Positions 54,151 to 64,000 of a DNA stretch of 64,000 nucleotides are shown here, piece after piece. Every line of letters begins with the position of its first letter. Position 1 is the first letter of the stretch. The DNA is from Rhizopus arrhizus. Its lineage: Eukaryota > Mucoromycota > Mucoromycetes > Mucorales > Rhizopodaceae. The translations under genes were made by a program, and so were the position numbers. The notes beneath the pieces were generated by a model that saw nothing but the letters and a program-made list of their open reading frames with translations, was not told the origin of the DNA and made no database searches. The stretch lies in assembly GCA_024220505.1 (NCBI GenBank), contig JAKZZE010000002.1, positions 868,001 through 932,000 on the forward strand. The letters run 5' to 3'.

Positions 54151-56922
54151 ATGAATTATGCGAAGAAACAAGAAAACCATGGAAGAAAAATAAATGTTGT
54201 GCAAGGGGTGCAAGTCTGGAATAACAGAGGCGCGGTAAGAACTCGTTCTGAGTTGTCCTCTGATAAGGGTAAGCAGACAGTAACCCAAAAGCGACAAAGA
54301 AAAGAACAACAACCTGTACCTATACAACAGCCAGTGCAGGATTACCAACAGATTCTGATGCAGCAACGACAACAACAACCAAACCAACAATACATGCAGC
54401 AATTACGTCAAAATGCGTCAAACCCTACCCCGCAACAACTGCATAACTCAATGGTTGAACCAATAATTGTTGATCCGCCTGTTCAAAAAAATATAAAAGC
54501 GAAAAAGAAAAGAGCACCCGCTCGAAGATTGGAAGTGGATGTACCCAGTGTTGACATTTGGGAAATTTTAAAAGGAAAGAATGCTGACGTCAGTTGCGCT
54601 CAACTGTTAGCGATGAATAAAGTTGTGGCCAAGGATCTCATAGATGGGATAAGGGGGATGCATGGTCGAAAGTCGAATGTGCGCCAAGTCAACATGGCAA
54701 GGCCAGCCCCAGATGTACTAACGCTAGATTCTTATGACTATAGTGATGATGAAATGGAAGATGGTGCTTTTGAAGAAGAAGATGATGATGATGATGACGC
54801 TCAAGTGTCATACTGTTCTTTTGGTGATGAAGTTTCATCTTGTATTGCCAATACTGGTTCAAATGTAGAAGAAAGTGAATTCGATGGTGATAGTGGTGAT
54901 GATGCAGACACCGAGTTTGACTATTCCTATGACTACAGGGAAATGAGTAAAAGTGAGCCGCTCACTGTTAAGGTGATCATACATGACAAGGAGCTGTCCG
55001 CGATAGTTGACACTGGTGCTGCCATCTCAGTGATGAGTGAAACTTTGGCGAAAAAGTTGGATTTGAAAACCAACGATGATACTGTATCCATACAACTATT
55101 AGACGGTACGAACAGTAAACCTGGTGGTGTGGTGCCAAATGTTCCGGTTCGTATAGGTGGTAAATTGCGGACGGAGCATTTTGCTATACAAAAAGGAAGA
55201 AAAGATGAGCTACTTATCTTGGGTATGACGTGGTTGAAAAATTATGGGATCATACCTGATCCTGAAAGTGGTACGGTGACGGTACCCTATGGTAGGAGGG
55301 TTGACTACAAAGGTGCGGTGGTGAGGGAGGCAGGACAGGTGGTCTTGACTACCCAACGTGGTACTGATGATGTGGTGGAAGGTCAACGAGACAGGTGGGT
55401 CTCTCGACCTGTGTACAGTTTGAATCTGGCAGAAGGGGCGCACAGTGCGCCAGAACCAATGGCTGTCAGTAATTGTTATGATGGTGAAAGTTCACTTTCT
55501 GGGTCTGAGGACGAGGGTGAGAAATGGGAGATATGTGATATGACTGGTACACCGAAAGAAGTAGAAGAAATAGTTCTGAGGAACAAAAACTGCTTTGTGG
55601 AGGTGTCTGGGTTGGGTCGTGTAGTTGGTGTCGAACACCATATCCGCTTGAAGACTGAGGAACCAATCCGTTGTAAGCCATATCGACTGACATGGGAAGA
55701 GGAGAAGGTGCTGAAAGAAGAGTTGGAAAAATTGCTAGATCAAGGGTTAATTGAGAAATCGGATGGTCTATACGCTTCACCTATTTTGTTTGTACAGAAG
55801 AAGGATGGAAGCAAAAGGTTGTGCATAGATTACAGAAAGGTCAATGCTATAACGGTCAAGGATGCGTATCCACTACCTTTTATTGATGAATTACTGGATG
55901 CGGTAGGTGGTGCCAAAGTATTCAGTACGTTGGATGCTGCTAGTGGGTATTGGCAAGTGACAATGGCTAAAGACTCTGTGGACAAGACTGGATTTGTTAC
56001 CAAATTTGGTACTTTCAAGTGGAAGGTCTTACCTTTTGGTCTCACAACGGCTCCTAGTACTTATCAACGTATGATGGTGAACATTTTGGGTGAATTGATC
56101 GGTGACTGTGCTTATGTATTCATTGATGATATTATCATTTTCTCTGAGACGGTGGAACAACATGTGCTTGATCTGCAAAGAGTGTTTGACAAGTGTGAAG
56201 CTGCTGGTCTAAAATTGAAAGGTGCTAAGTGTCGTTTTGGTGTATCAGGTGTGGAGTACTTGGGTCATCAAATCACTAAAGATGGATTGTTACCAACGGA
56301 TAAGAATGTAAAAAAAATTATGGATATGCCTGCTCCTACTACAAGTGATGAAGTTCGTTCGTTCTTGGGTCTAGTCGGATATTATAGGAGATTCATAGCT
56401 AATTTTGCTGATACTGCTCATCCGTTGACATCGTTGATCAAGAAAGGTGTTGTATTTGATTGGAACCAAGATTGTGAAGCTGCTTTCGACTCTTTGAAGA
56501 ATAGTCTAGTAACGCCGCCTTTGTTGGATTACCCTGATCGTGATCAAGTGCAAATTTTGACTACGGATGCCAGTGGTAAAGGTTTGGGTGCTATTCTATC
56601 ACAATCGCCTGATGGTACTGGTGAAAATGAAAAGATAATCGGTTATGCGTCAAGAACTGTACGAGGTCCAGAGGTGAGATACCCACCAACGCATTTAGAA
56701 GCACTGGGTGTTATATGGGCAGTACAACATTTCCGACATTATCTGGCTGGGAGACGTTTCATATTGTATACTGATCATTCTGCTTTACAATTTATATTCA
56801 ATAACCCGAAACCTGCTCCTAAACTAGCAAGATGGGCTGCTGCCATGATGGAATATGATTTTGATACCAGGTATAGAAGGGGTGAGGAGAATCCTGCTGA
56901 CGCTTTGTCGCGTTTGGTATGA
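54151..56922 (+). CDS. G2 Pol: protease, reverse transcriptase, RNase H
   Basis: 923 aa. A Gln-rich N-terminus and a poly-acidic stretch (EEEDDDDDDA) come first, then protease AIVDTGAAISVMS near residue 286. Next is the reverse transcriptase (LCIDYRKVNAIT, FSTLDAASGYWQV, LPFGLTTAPSTYQR, AYVFIDDIIIF near 660) and RNase H (LTTDASGKGLGAIL near 805, LYTDHSALQFI). It ends ADALSRLV-stop. In most gypsy elements the frame continues into integrase; here the next 270 bp are a simple A-rich repeat. Confidence 0.88.
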   Translation: MNYAKKQENHGRKINVVQGVQVWNNRGAVRTRSELSSDKGKQTVTQKRQRKEQQPVPIQQPVQDYQQILMQQRQQQPNQQYMQQLRQNASNPTPQQLHNSMVEPIIVDPPVQKNIKAKKKRAPARRLEVDVPSVDIWEILKGKNADVSCAQLLAMNKVVAKDLIDGIRGMHGRKSNVRQVNMARPAPDVLTLDSYDYSDDEMEDGAFEEEDDDDDDAQVSYCSFGDEVSSCIANTGSNVEESEFDGDSGDDADTEFDYSYDYREMSKSEPLTVKVIIHDKELSAIVDTGAAISVMSETLAKKLDLKTNDDTVSIQLLDGTNSKPGGVVPNVPVRIGGKLRTEHFAIQKGRKDELLILGMTWLKNYGIIPDPESGTVTVPYGRRVDYKGAVVREAGQVVLTTQRGTDDVVEGQRDRWVSRPVYSLNLAEGAHSAPEPMAVSNCYDGESSLSGSEDEGEKWEICDMTGTPKEVEEIVLRNKNCFVEVSGLGRVVGVEHHIRLKTEEPIRCKPYRLTWEEEKVLKEELEKLLDQGLIEKSDGLYASPILFVQKKDGSKRLCIDYRKVNAITVKDAYPLPFIDELLDAVGGAKVFSTLDAASGYWQVTMAKDSVDKTGFVTKFGTFKWKVLPFGLTTAPSTYQRMMVNILGELIGDCAYVFIDDIIIFSETVEQHVLDLQRVFDKCEAAGLKLKGAKCRFGVSGVEYLGHQITKDGLLPTDKNVKKIMDMPAPTTSDEVRSFLGLVGYYRRFIANFADTAHPLTSLIKKGVVFDWNQDCEAAFDSLKNSLVTPPLLDYPDRDQVQILTTDASGKGLGAILSQSPDGTGENEKIIGYASRTVRGPEVRYPPTHLEALGVIWAVQHFRHYLAGRRFILYTDHSALQFIFNNPKPAPKLARWAAAMMEYDFDTRYRRGEENPADALSRLV

Positions 56923-57250
56923 TTTCAAAAAAAAATATAGAATCACAGGAGGTTGGGTGGGTAGTGACTATAAAAGAATAAAACAAAAAAAAAAAGAGAA
57001 TAAAAAGATAAAACAAAAAAAAAAAAAAAAAGGGAATAAGAGAATAAAACAAAAAAAAAAAAAGAGGAATAAGAGAATAAACTAAAAAAAAAAGGAATAA
57101 AAGAATAAAACAAAAAAAAAATGATGATAGTGAGACAAAAAAAAAAATATTATTGAACAAATTATCTGAGGGTGGGAGGTCGGCATGTAAATGAAAAAAA
57201 AAAAAAAAAAAAATCAATCAAGACTATATTATTATTTGTATTATTATCGT
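56923..57250 (+). repeat. A-rich simple repeat between RNase H and integrase of G2
   Basis: Repeated units like GAATAAAACAAAAAAAAA over roughly 56970-57220, with stops in all frames. It separates the RNase H and integrase coding parts. It could be an expanded linker or a decay product. Confidence 0.75.
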
Positions 57251-57282
57251 GTGTATCATCAATATCAAGAAAAATTACTGCT

Positions 57283-58161
57283 ATGGAATTATCGTTATAT
57301 ATCGCTATCAATAACTACCTTGTCTCACGTAAGTACCCTGAAGGTGATGGTCATGACCTAAACTCGAAGGCGAAACGGCGTATAAGAGATCAATCAAGCA
57401 AATGTGTCGCGATCGATGGTATATTGTACAAGAAACAAGCTGATGGAAGTCCTGGGGTGGAGATTTTAAACACAGGTAATATATTCGAAGTGGTGCAACG
57501 ATTACACAACGAAGGTCACTTTGGTGTATTGAATACCTGGAGGAGATTAAGAATTCAATATGATGCTCCTGGACTGTATGAATTTGTGAAAGAATTTGTT
57601 GCTGGATGCGAAGCATGTCAGAAAAGAGCAAAACGACAACGTATCAAGACTGTTCAAGCCAACCCGATTCCTACACCTAATGCTCCATTTTTTATGATTG
57701 GTTGTGATGCTATAGGACCTGTGGTGGAATCGAAGACTGGTAACAAGAACATATTGGTAGCGGTGGACTATTTGACTAGATGGCCTGTGGTAGCTGCTGT
57801 ACCGGATATAACTGCTGAAACGGTGTCTTGGTTTTTGTTCCACTGTGTGGTGAAAGATTTTGGTGTGCCAAGTTACATTTTGACTGACAGAGGTTCGAAC
57901 TTTTTATCCGATCATGTAGCGTTTTTCTTGAAACGTATGGGTTGTAGACATTTGACGACCACGGCGTATCGACCGCAGACGAATGGTCTGTGTGAACGAA
58001 TGAATCAAACGGTGGTGCAAGCCTTGTCAAAGATCATTGCTACTAGTGAAGACAATCGTGATTGGGATGAATACTTAGATGAAACGGTTCTTGCGGTGAG
58101 GACGATGCCTAACGAGACGACCAAGTTTACTCCTTCGATGCTCCTTTTGGATATGAAATGA
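57283..58161 (+). pseudogene. G2 integrase, frameshifted near its end
   Basis: From MELSLYIAINNYLVSRKY. The HHCC zinc domain (HNEGHFGVLNTWRR, CEACQKRAK) and core (CDAIGPVVES, LTDRGSNFLS and TNGLCERMNQT) follow. The frame runs into a stop at 58159-58161. The sense continues one base out of phase in 58158-58616. The slip lies in a run of four T at 58144-58147. Confidence 0.8.
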
Positions 58162-58616
58162 GGACTCCAAGTAATTGGCCTGCTCCAAGAAAAGATTACG
58201 TACAAGGCGAAATGGTATTAGAAGTGGAAAGTCGTATCCGCGTGATTACTGGATTGATGAATGAATTTCGTGCAGAAGCGAAGGAAAGAAGTGGCTTGAT
58301 GCAACAAAGAAGAAAGAAGCATTATGATGAGAAGATTACCCCTAGAAGATACGAGCTTGGTGATAAAGTGCTGTATAGGGATAAGGTAAAGGATAACAAG
58401 TTTTCGTATTGCTGGATTGGCCCATTTATGGTGGTACGTGTCAATGTTCATGGAACTTACTGGTTGGATGGTGCTGGAGGAAAGAAAGTGATGGGTGCAG
58501 TCAATGGTGATGAACTGAAACCCTGGAGAGATCATGTGAGGTTGAAACCTGATGTAGCTGTTAGTGGTGCATATGAACAATATAGAAGATTTTATGAAGA
58601 ACGAAGAACGATCTGA
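58158..58616 (+). pseudogene. G2 integrase C-terminus in a shifted frame
   Basis: 152 codons beginning MRTPSNWPAPRKDY and including KHYDEKITPRRYELGDKVLY, the GPF-type block WIGPFMVVRVNVHGTYWL and GDELKPWRDH. It completes the integrase of 57283-58161. It is unlikely to be translated independently. Confidence 0.8.
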
Positions 58617-58662
58617 TGGTGGTATGTCGTCTTCAACACTACTCAAGGCTGGAAGGGGGGCA

Positions 58663-59164
58663 TGAGAAATGGTATAGTAGGTGGAGTGCGCCTTTGCGTA
58701 GATGCTGCCGACGTCATCAAAAAGCTGAGTAGAAGAGGTGTGCTTAAAGGTGTGCTGAATTGAGAAGAGAATTTTCAACTTTTTTAAAATCTTAATTTTG
58801 ATTCTAAAACTTTATTTTTCATAAAACAAAACCTTAATTCCATTTTTGGGTTATTGTAACAAACAAATACTTATTGTCTCGATCCTTTGTGTTCACGTTC
58901 AATTAAATTTATATATAATCTTTATTGTATATTTTAACTGAACAATCCCTAAATACTACGTTTATTCTATTACGACTCGTGAAGAATCTGTTGACTTAAT
59001 CTGAAGGAAGAGATTATTTTTGACGAATATACTACAATAATATACTCAGAAGGAATTGGTGGAATTATTGCTATATTCAAATCAATCACTACGTGTAGCA
59101 GTAGAGCAACAAATATATATATCGAAACCAGTAATATTATAACACCCAAGTACCAATTGTCTCA
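58663..59164 (+). repeat. 3' LTR of G2
   Basis: 502 bp, preceded by a polypurine tract and followed by GGTG. Confidence 0.92.
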
Positions 59165-60240
59165 GGTGTTTGTCGTAGTGGTTAAGGTGCTACCGTATGG
59201 GTTGAGTGTCCTTTCACTGCAAATAATGTTGCACCTTTGACGTAGAATTCTGATATCGGTGACAGTCATAGGTCCACAGATTTTAAAGTTTTTTTTTAAA
59301 AAAACATTATATCTTGCTGTATTGGTCATTTTCGAAATATGAAAAAAGATTTAGATGCGAAAAAAATAAAGAAATTAAGTAATGTTATTTTTTTCATTGT
59401 AAGGTAAATATTCATAAAGTTATTCACGTTTTAAAAAAATGACTTTTTTTTTTACAGATGATCTTTTTTTGGAAAGCTTGTTCTCCTCTATCGTTGAAAG
59501 ACCGATATCTTCTTTTTTTATTTTTGAGGGCAAAATGCGGAAAACAAAAACACATTGTGATTATTTTGATCAGAAGAATACATATTAGGAAGGCAGTCTG
59601 TGCTTTTTAGCTTAGCTCATTAGAAACGTGTAACAGAATGTAACAAAATAGTTGCGTTTGGGAAAAAAAAAGAAGCTGAAAAATTAAAAGTAAAAAAAAA
59701 AAGACAAAGTTAAAAAAAAGACCTAGTGAAAAAAAAAAAAAGGGCATAGCAATAAAATGTTACTTATTCAAATGAAAACAATAACCTAACAGTAAACATG
59801 TTTTATAAAAATACAAATGCTTTTACATTGTAACAAAAAATTATGTGTATATTCTAAAAAGAATAAAAAAAAAAGAGGCTTTGTTAACATCTTGTTACAA
59901 GGCAGTTATAATTAATAGATACATGCACAGTTTTTTTTTGTTTTTCAAGTAAATAAAGTGCTTTATTATTTTTTTTATGACAAATAATATAAAAGAATAT
60001 ATGTTTTTAAGCTTATACTAGTTCATTACTTACTTTATGTTTGCACATGGGTGTAATTTGCCATTAGCCATTAGCCATTAGAGATGTTAACATTGCCAAC
60101 TTCCTTTATCAAAAAGGGCTTTTCAACAACAAGCAACAATATAAGTTTGATATTCTTATAGTTTTATCGTGTTAAAACGAACAACTTTGCTCATGTGGCT
60201 CATGTTCGTCATCCGAATGTGTCCCATTAGGAATTCCTAA

Positions 60241-60286
<46 letters not shown>

Positions 60287-60900
60287 GACATTAGCCTTGG
60301 TTGTTATTTTTTTTTTTTATAAACTTACATATGGTCAATACTTGAGCTTTTTTTTTTATCTTTTGTACCTTTGACATCTAGTGTATTCCATGAAACAAAA
60401 CAAGGGAGAAAAAAAAAGTTGTTTTTCTGCTATAATTTGTTGATATCGACCTTTTTTTTTTACTTGAAATAAAAAAAAAAAAAGAAAAAAGAATATCCTC
60501 CATGTTAAAGATATTGCACGCAAGTAATAAAACTTGTTCAAGCAATGTATAAATTATCTTTTGGGATACCATTAAATACAGACTATATGAAAAGCAACTG
60601 TTTTTGATTTCTAATATAGATAGACAGTGAATAAGTGTAACATTGGTAAAATAAGGCTACAAAAAAGCACTTCTCTTTTTTTTTTTTTTTCTTTTTTTTT
60701 CTTCTCTTTTTTATAAAAGGTAAGTTCTTAATATTATATAAATTGTATTCCTGTTCTAACGGTACTTGTACTTTAGTAATATTGTATTGATTGCTTTTTT
60801 GATGTTTTAAATGGTCTTTATAAAGTCTTTTTCCCAGGATTATCATTGCTTCTTCTTTTCCTTGTTGGTATAAGCTTGACTGATGTCTTTTTCTTTTCCT
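59165..60900. other. Low-complexity intergenic DNA
   Basis: No gene recognised. Just right of G2, GTCGTAGTGGTTAAGGTGCT resembles a tRNA A box, but no B box follows. Many A and T runs occur, including about 41 A at 60244-60284. Frames in this stretch are short and Lys- or Phe-rich because of these runs. Confidence 0.55.
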
Positions 60901-60927
60901 TTTTTTTTCATGGTCCATCTAAAGCAA

Positions 60928-61226
60928 GGTACTATTACTTTTACTACATACACTCAATAGCTAATATTTATTATAGATGCGTACTGTTTCCTTTTTTTTT
61001 ACTTGTTGGTAAAACTTAGCTAGTTTTCTTCTCTTAGCCCATCTAAAGGTACTATTACTTTTATTACATATCCATCATAGCTAATAATTATTATAGATGC
61101 GTGCTGTTTCTTTTTTTACTTATTTGTAAAAGCTCAGCAAGTTTTCTTCCCCTTGTCTATGTAAAGAAAGGTACAATTACTTTTACTATATACATGATGG
61201 CTAATAATTATTATAGATGAATGCTG
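60928..61226 (+). repeat. Tandem repeat, unit about 121 bp, two full and one partial copy
   Basis: Copies start GGTACTATTACTTTTA at 60928 and 61048 and GGTACAATTACTTTTA at 61170. Each contains a block like AGCTAATAATTATTATAGATG, then CTGTTTC and a T run. A part-unit may precede at about 60860. Confidence 0.75.
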
Positions 61227-61574
61227 CTCTGCTTTGGCCTCTTTCTGTTTCTTTCCTGGTTTTTACTTTGGTTCTTAAGTACTGATGTACTTCCATCTTT
61301 TGCTTTAAGTGCCCTGGTCCTTGTGTCTTTGAATCCTAGAATCCTTGGGCTTGCTTTTTTTTTTTTTTTTTTTTTTTTTCTTTTGAGAACTTTTAAAATT
61401 CCACGAGATTAATTGATGTATTTTTAGATTAGATGCTGCTATTCTGGTGACATTAGGTAAGTCAAGCACACTGTTAAAATGCTACAAGCAAAGAAATACT
61501 ATGTATTGTTATTATTATTTTATTTAAATAAAAAAAAAAGCTATTTTTTATAAACAAAATCCCTATTTTTTTGT
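61227..61574. other. Intergenic, no gene seen
   Basis: AT-rich with a long T run (about 61348-61380). A short Leu/Phe-rich frame here is explained by that run. Confidence 0.5.
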
Positions 61575-61687
61575 ATATATAAAGCAATATTTATTGCAAT
61601 ATGAATGGTCGGTAAAGAAGTATATAAAGCAATATAAGTGGTTCATAAAGAAGTATATAAGGCAATATGAGTGGTTTATAAAGAGCA
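61575..61687 (+). repeat. Short tandem repeat, unit about 34 bp, three copies
   Basis: Three diverged copies of GTATATAAAGCAATAT followed by a GTGGTTCATAAAGAA-like end, the first with a small insertion. Confidence 0.7.
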
Positions 61688-61847
61688 AAAAGACAAATAA
61701 AGTAATGATTTAAAAAGTATCATTGGTTGCCAAATTATTTATAATGTAGAATAGACTATGTAAAGCAGCTAACAAGAGAGACGCCTTCGCAAAACGACAA
61801 TTGGGTCTGTATAAATCTACTTAGAGCTATGGATCATCATTTTCGTT

Positions 61848-61916
61848 AATATCGGCACCATACAGAGACGCAGAATATATTGACAGACATTTAGGTCCTT
61901 AAAGGGTGCCGATATT
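61848..61916. repeat. Inverted repeat with 12-bp perfect arms
   Basis: AATATCGGCACC at 61848-61859 and its reverse complement at 61905-61916 are separated by 45 bp. It could be a hairpin or the footprint of a small transposon. The sequence just after it (TTGACGTCGGCA) contains a TGACGTC site resembling a CRE. Confidence 0.55.
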
Positions 61917-61984
61917 GACGTCGGCATAAATACCCATTCAATCACAGCTTTTGGCATCGTTAAACAGAAAAGCATATTGCTAAA

Positions 61985-62508
61985 AATTAACAGTGTGCAG
62001 AGTTTGCACGATTATTTGCAGTGTTTGGACATGCAGGTTCGAATCCTGCCTTCCTCGCACCGTCTCTTCCACGCACGGTCACATGACTTCCTTAACGTGC
62101 GTCGTCTCTGGCTTTCGGTGTGTCCCGCCTGTGTGTTGCGTTGCGTGCCAGCTGGGTATCTGGTCCACCTTCCCTCCCTTTCGGTGTCCCCGTTGGCATC
62201 CCTTTCTGTTCTCTCTTTCCTCCCTGGGTTTTGACGCCGCTGCTGTTCTGGTCGGTCTGCGTTGTGTGCTGTTTGGTGAGCAGCATTATCAGCGTTGCAA
62301 GGATGCCCACCTCGGGCTTAATGAAGCATGTCTCTCTCTCTCTGTTCCAAGTCTTCGTCTGTCGCTTCAGCCAAATAATTGCCCTGCTTACCCTCCCTTC
62401 CCTTCCCCCATTACAGTTTGTATGCTTTCCCAGTTCGTTCTGTGGTCAAGCAATTAATGACACATATGTCGCCTGCATATATGACCAATAAAAAATAAAT
62501 AAAAAGTT
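61985..62508 (+). mobile_element. GC-rich SINE-like unit with tRNA-like head
   Basis: About 520 bp, clearly richer in G and C than its surroundings. Near the left end a perfect T-arm GCAGGTTCGAATCCTGC (about 62034-62050) contains a Pol III B box, with weakly paired possible acceptor ends GTGC and GCAC. The right end is an A-rich tail, ACCAATAAAAAATAAATAAA. Together these fit a tRNA-derived SINE. No other copy exists in this window, so the call rests on structure only. Confidence 0.45.
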
Positions 62509-62512
62509 TCGT

Positions 62513-62528
62513 CTATACTATCACGGCA
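62513..62528 (-). pseudogene. 16-bp tRNA-His 5' relic
   Basis: TGCCGTGATAGTATAG on the minus strand equals the 5' start of the tRNA-His gene at 52524-52594 plus one upstream base. The rest of the tRNA is absent. It sits directly after the tail of the SINE-like unit. Confidence 0.4.
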
Positions 62529-63854
62529 TCTTTCGCTTTGACAGGTGACTGATAATTGTGGGCGATAAACTCAACTCGGTTCGCACTGCACCCAATCACC
62601 GTTATCCAAGTTGATAAAGTTGATCTTTTTTGATAGTGGTAATTCTATTAAATGAGTGAGAACTCGGATTTAAATGTTAGAAAGCTGATTTTTATATCAG
62701 AAGAAAGCTTGAAAAAAATAGATTGTAAATCTATAAAAATAATCAAAAGTATATAATATGTTTGTTGAATAAAAAGACATTGTATTTTTTAAAAAAATAA
62801 ATAATTTTCTGTTGTGCTACATGATGCCATACAAGATTACAAATTGGGAAGACTATGCTTTTTCAACTTCAGTGCAATATTTTTTAACTTCAACAAAGAT
62901 CGAAAACACAGTTCTATTGGCCTACAAGCTCGGAAATCCAAGTGATTGAGTCGTGGCGTTTTCTTTTCAAGCATTCTTCGGCTCTCATGTCGTATTTTAC
63001 AAAAAAAAACTTTGTTTAATACAAAAGGAGATTTATTTTGGTTACTAATGAACAAAAGAAAAAAAAAAAAAAAAAAAAAGAAAGAGTAAAGAGGTACATA
63101 TGAATAAGAGGGACGAAACTCTTATATAAGTGCATAATATCGCTATAATAATAAGTATAAAAGTATGTGTTTATAAATTGGAACAAAAAAAAAAGAATGT
63201 GAATATAGTAGAAAATTTAAAAGATTGAATAAAATATATAAAAAAAAAGAAGGATTCTTTTGGCTCTAAAGAAGTTAAACTTGTTTTAAAGCTGAAAAAG
63301 ATATGTTTTAAATAGTAAGATCACGGCATAAAAAAGACAGAGTATTTTTGATAATCATTTTTATTTTTTGAGAGTAAAGAAAAAAAGGCGGCAACGGAAT
63401 GAATGTCTATTATGCTACACGTCTTGAGATTTCTATGAAAAGGTTAAAAAACAAAAGAAAAAGTATATTGTTACTGAGTACTTTTGAAAAAAAAAAAAAA
63501 AAAAAATACATTCCCAGCATTGACATTACAAAAGGAATCTCCATTCAATGTATTGTTTAAACTTGAATAAAAAAACGAGTGTTTTAAATTTGGGTTTTAA
63601 AAAAAAAGTACTTTAGAAATTTTTTCATTAAAAAAAAAAATAAAAGTGGACCAAATATGACGAAGGTGGAAAGCATCAAACAGAAATCTAAAATAAGATT
63701 CAAAGACCACAATACAAACGGCAAACTGATTTTATCTATAACCAAATCTAGAATGAAACAAAGGTAAAAAAAAATTAAATTTAAAGATCTAAACACCGCT
63801 TTCATTTTTTTTTTTGTTTTATTTATTTCACAAGTTTTTTTTTTTTTTTTTTTT
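62529..63854. other. Intergenic, AT-rich
   Basis: I see no supported gene. A minus-strand frame at 62837-63055 (72 codons) is less A/T-biased than the rest but matches nothing I recognise. Long A runs occur at about 63058-63079 and 63487-63506. Confidence 0.45.
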
Positions 63855-64000
63855 TTAAAGCAGCAAGTTGATTTCATCCAACTCTATTACACCACCAAAA
63901 GCCCAAGCGATACTCTCTTCAGTTATATTTTCTTTTTTGATGAAGTTAGGAACAGGCAACGAGCATTTTCTTTGTATACGAGGAAGAAATTGGATGCTGT
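63855..64000 (-). CDS. 3' end of an unidentified gene (cut by window edge)
   Basis: The last 47 codons read SIQFLPRIQRKCSLPVPNF, then IKKENITEESIAWAF and GGVIELDEINLLL before TAA at 63855-63857. The composition is that of a real protein, and a long T run just beyond the stop matches the 3' side of other genes here. I do not recognise the family. Confidence 0.5.
   Translation of the reverse strand, partial: SIQFLPRIQRKCSLPVPNFIKKENITEESIAWAFGGVIELDEINLLL

Larger units (their letters stand above)
52606..59164 (+). mobile_element. Young Ty3/gypsy element G2 next to tRNA-His
   Basis: Two 502-bp LTRs, 52606-53107 and 58663-59164, read identical (TGAGAAATGG to AATTGTCTCA). The flanks share GGTG, a 4-bp duplication. 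After the 5' LTR, TTGGTGGAGAAGCTGGG looks like a tRNA primer-binding site. The polypurine tract GGAAGGGGGGCA precedes the 3' LTR. It has Gag, Pol and integrase frames but no chromodomain. Pol carries a simple-repeat insert and one frameshift. Confidence 0.92.

Noticed and set aside
59165..59245. A second tRNA gene to the right of G2
   Set aside because: The A-box-like GTAGTGGTTAAGGTGCTA is present, but no B box or acceptor pairing follows.
60583..60918. Lys-rich 111-codon frame as a gene
   Set aside because: The lysine run is the complement of T-rich low-complexity DNA, and the remaining part shows no known motif.
62120..62491. Cys/Ser-rich frames of 85-154 codons in the GC-rich unit
   Set aside because: Overlapping frames on both strands arise from GC-rich sequence with few stops. 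None has coding character, and a SINE-like origin fits better.

Overview
This is a eukaryotic, AT-rich window with many long A and T runs. The spliced genes carry short introns (about 45-80 bp), and the mobile elements are Tc1/mariner, Ty3/gypsy chromovirus and Merlin types. I infer a filamentous fungus, most likely Mucoromycota (Mucorales-like). That placement rests on overall character, not on a marker gene.

Layout. (1) Positions 1-6,000 are ordinary host DNA: a 3' fragment of an unknown gene, a seven-exon Prp22/DHX8 spliceosomal helicase that appears to lack its S1 domain, a convergent one-intron METTL13/EEF1AKMT4-type methyltransferase, and a seven-exon CZIB/DUF866 zinc protein. (2) From about 6,700 to 52,260 the window is a nested transposon graveyard. 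A decayed Tc1 element (7,625-9,598) abuts a second Tc1 (9,599-23,012). That one is split by gypsy element B (9,891-21,698), whose LTR is split by gypsy element A (10,098-16,030). A and B have identical-looking LTR pairs, 5-bp target duplications and single uninterrupted gag-pol frames. Next comes a gag-less, shredded gypsy element G1 (23,659-31,923) carrying a Tc1, two solo LTRs and a 1.63-kb non-coding TIR element. (3) Positions 33,435-37,228 are a near-perfect inverted repeat with a Tc1 copy at its centre. (4) Positions 37,521-50,813 hold a DD37E Tc1 relic with a solo LTR inside, an LTR end with a polypurine tract, an unrecognised ORF, a Merlin transposon, two further copies of the 1.63-kb element in opposite orientation, and a gypsy integrase. 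The segment between the two inverted 1.63-kb copies (45,875-48,272) is inverted relative to its ancestral state: flipping it back restores both a solo LTR and a Tc1 reading frame exactly. (5) Positions 52,524-59,164 hold a tRNA-His gene with a young gypsy element G2 inserted 11 bp upstream of it. (6) Positions 59,165-64,000 are low-complexity intergenic DNA with tandem repeats, a GC-rich SINE-like unit, a tRNA-His relic, and the 3' end of an unidentified gene at the right edge.

How the parts work together. The three complete host genes are RNA- or protein-maintenance genes that share compact spacing but no evident pathway. The rest is dominated by element-on-element insertion, which gives a clear relative chronology from target-site duplications. 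DNA transposons repeatedly mark the rearrangement breakpoints. I found no CRISPR array, secondary-metabolite cluster or other cellular multi-gene system. The unusual biology here is the transposon structure and the rearrangements it has caused.
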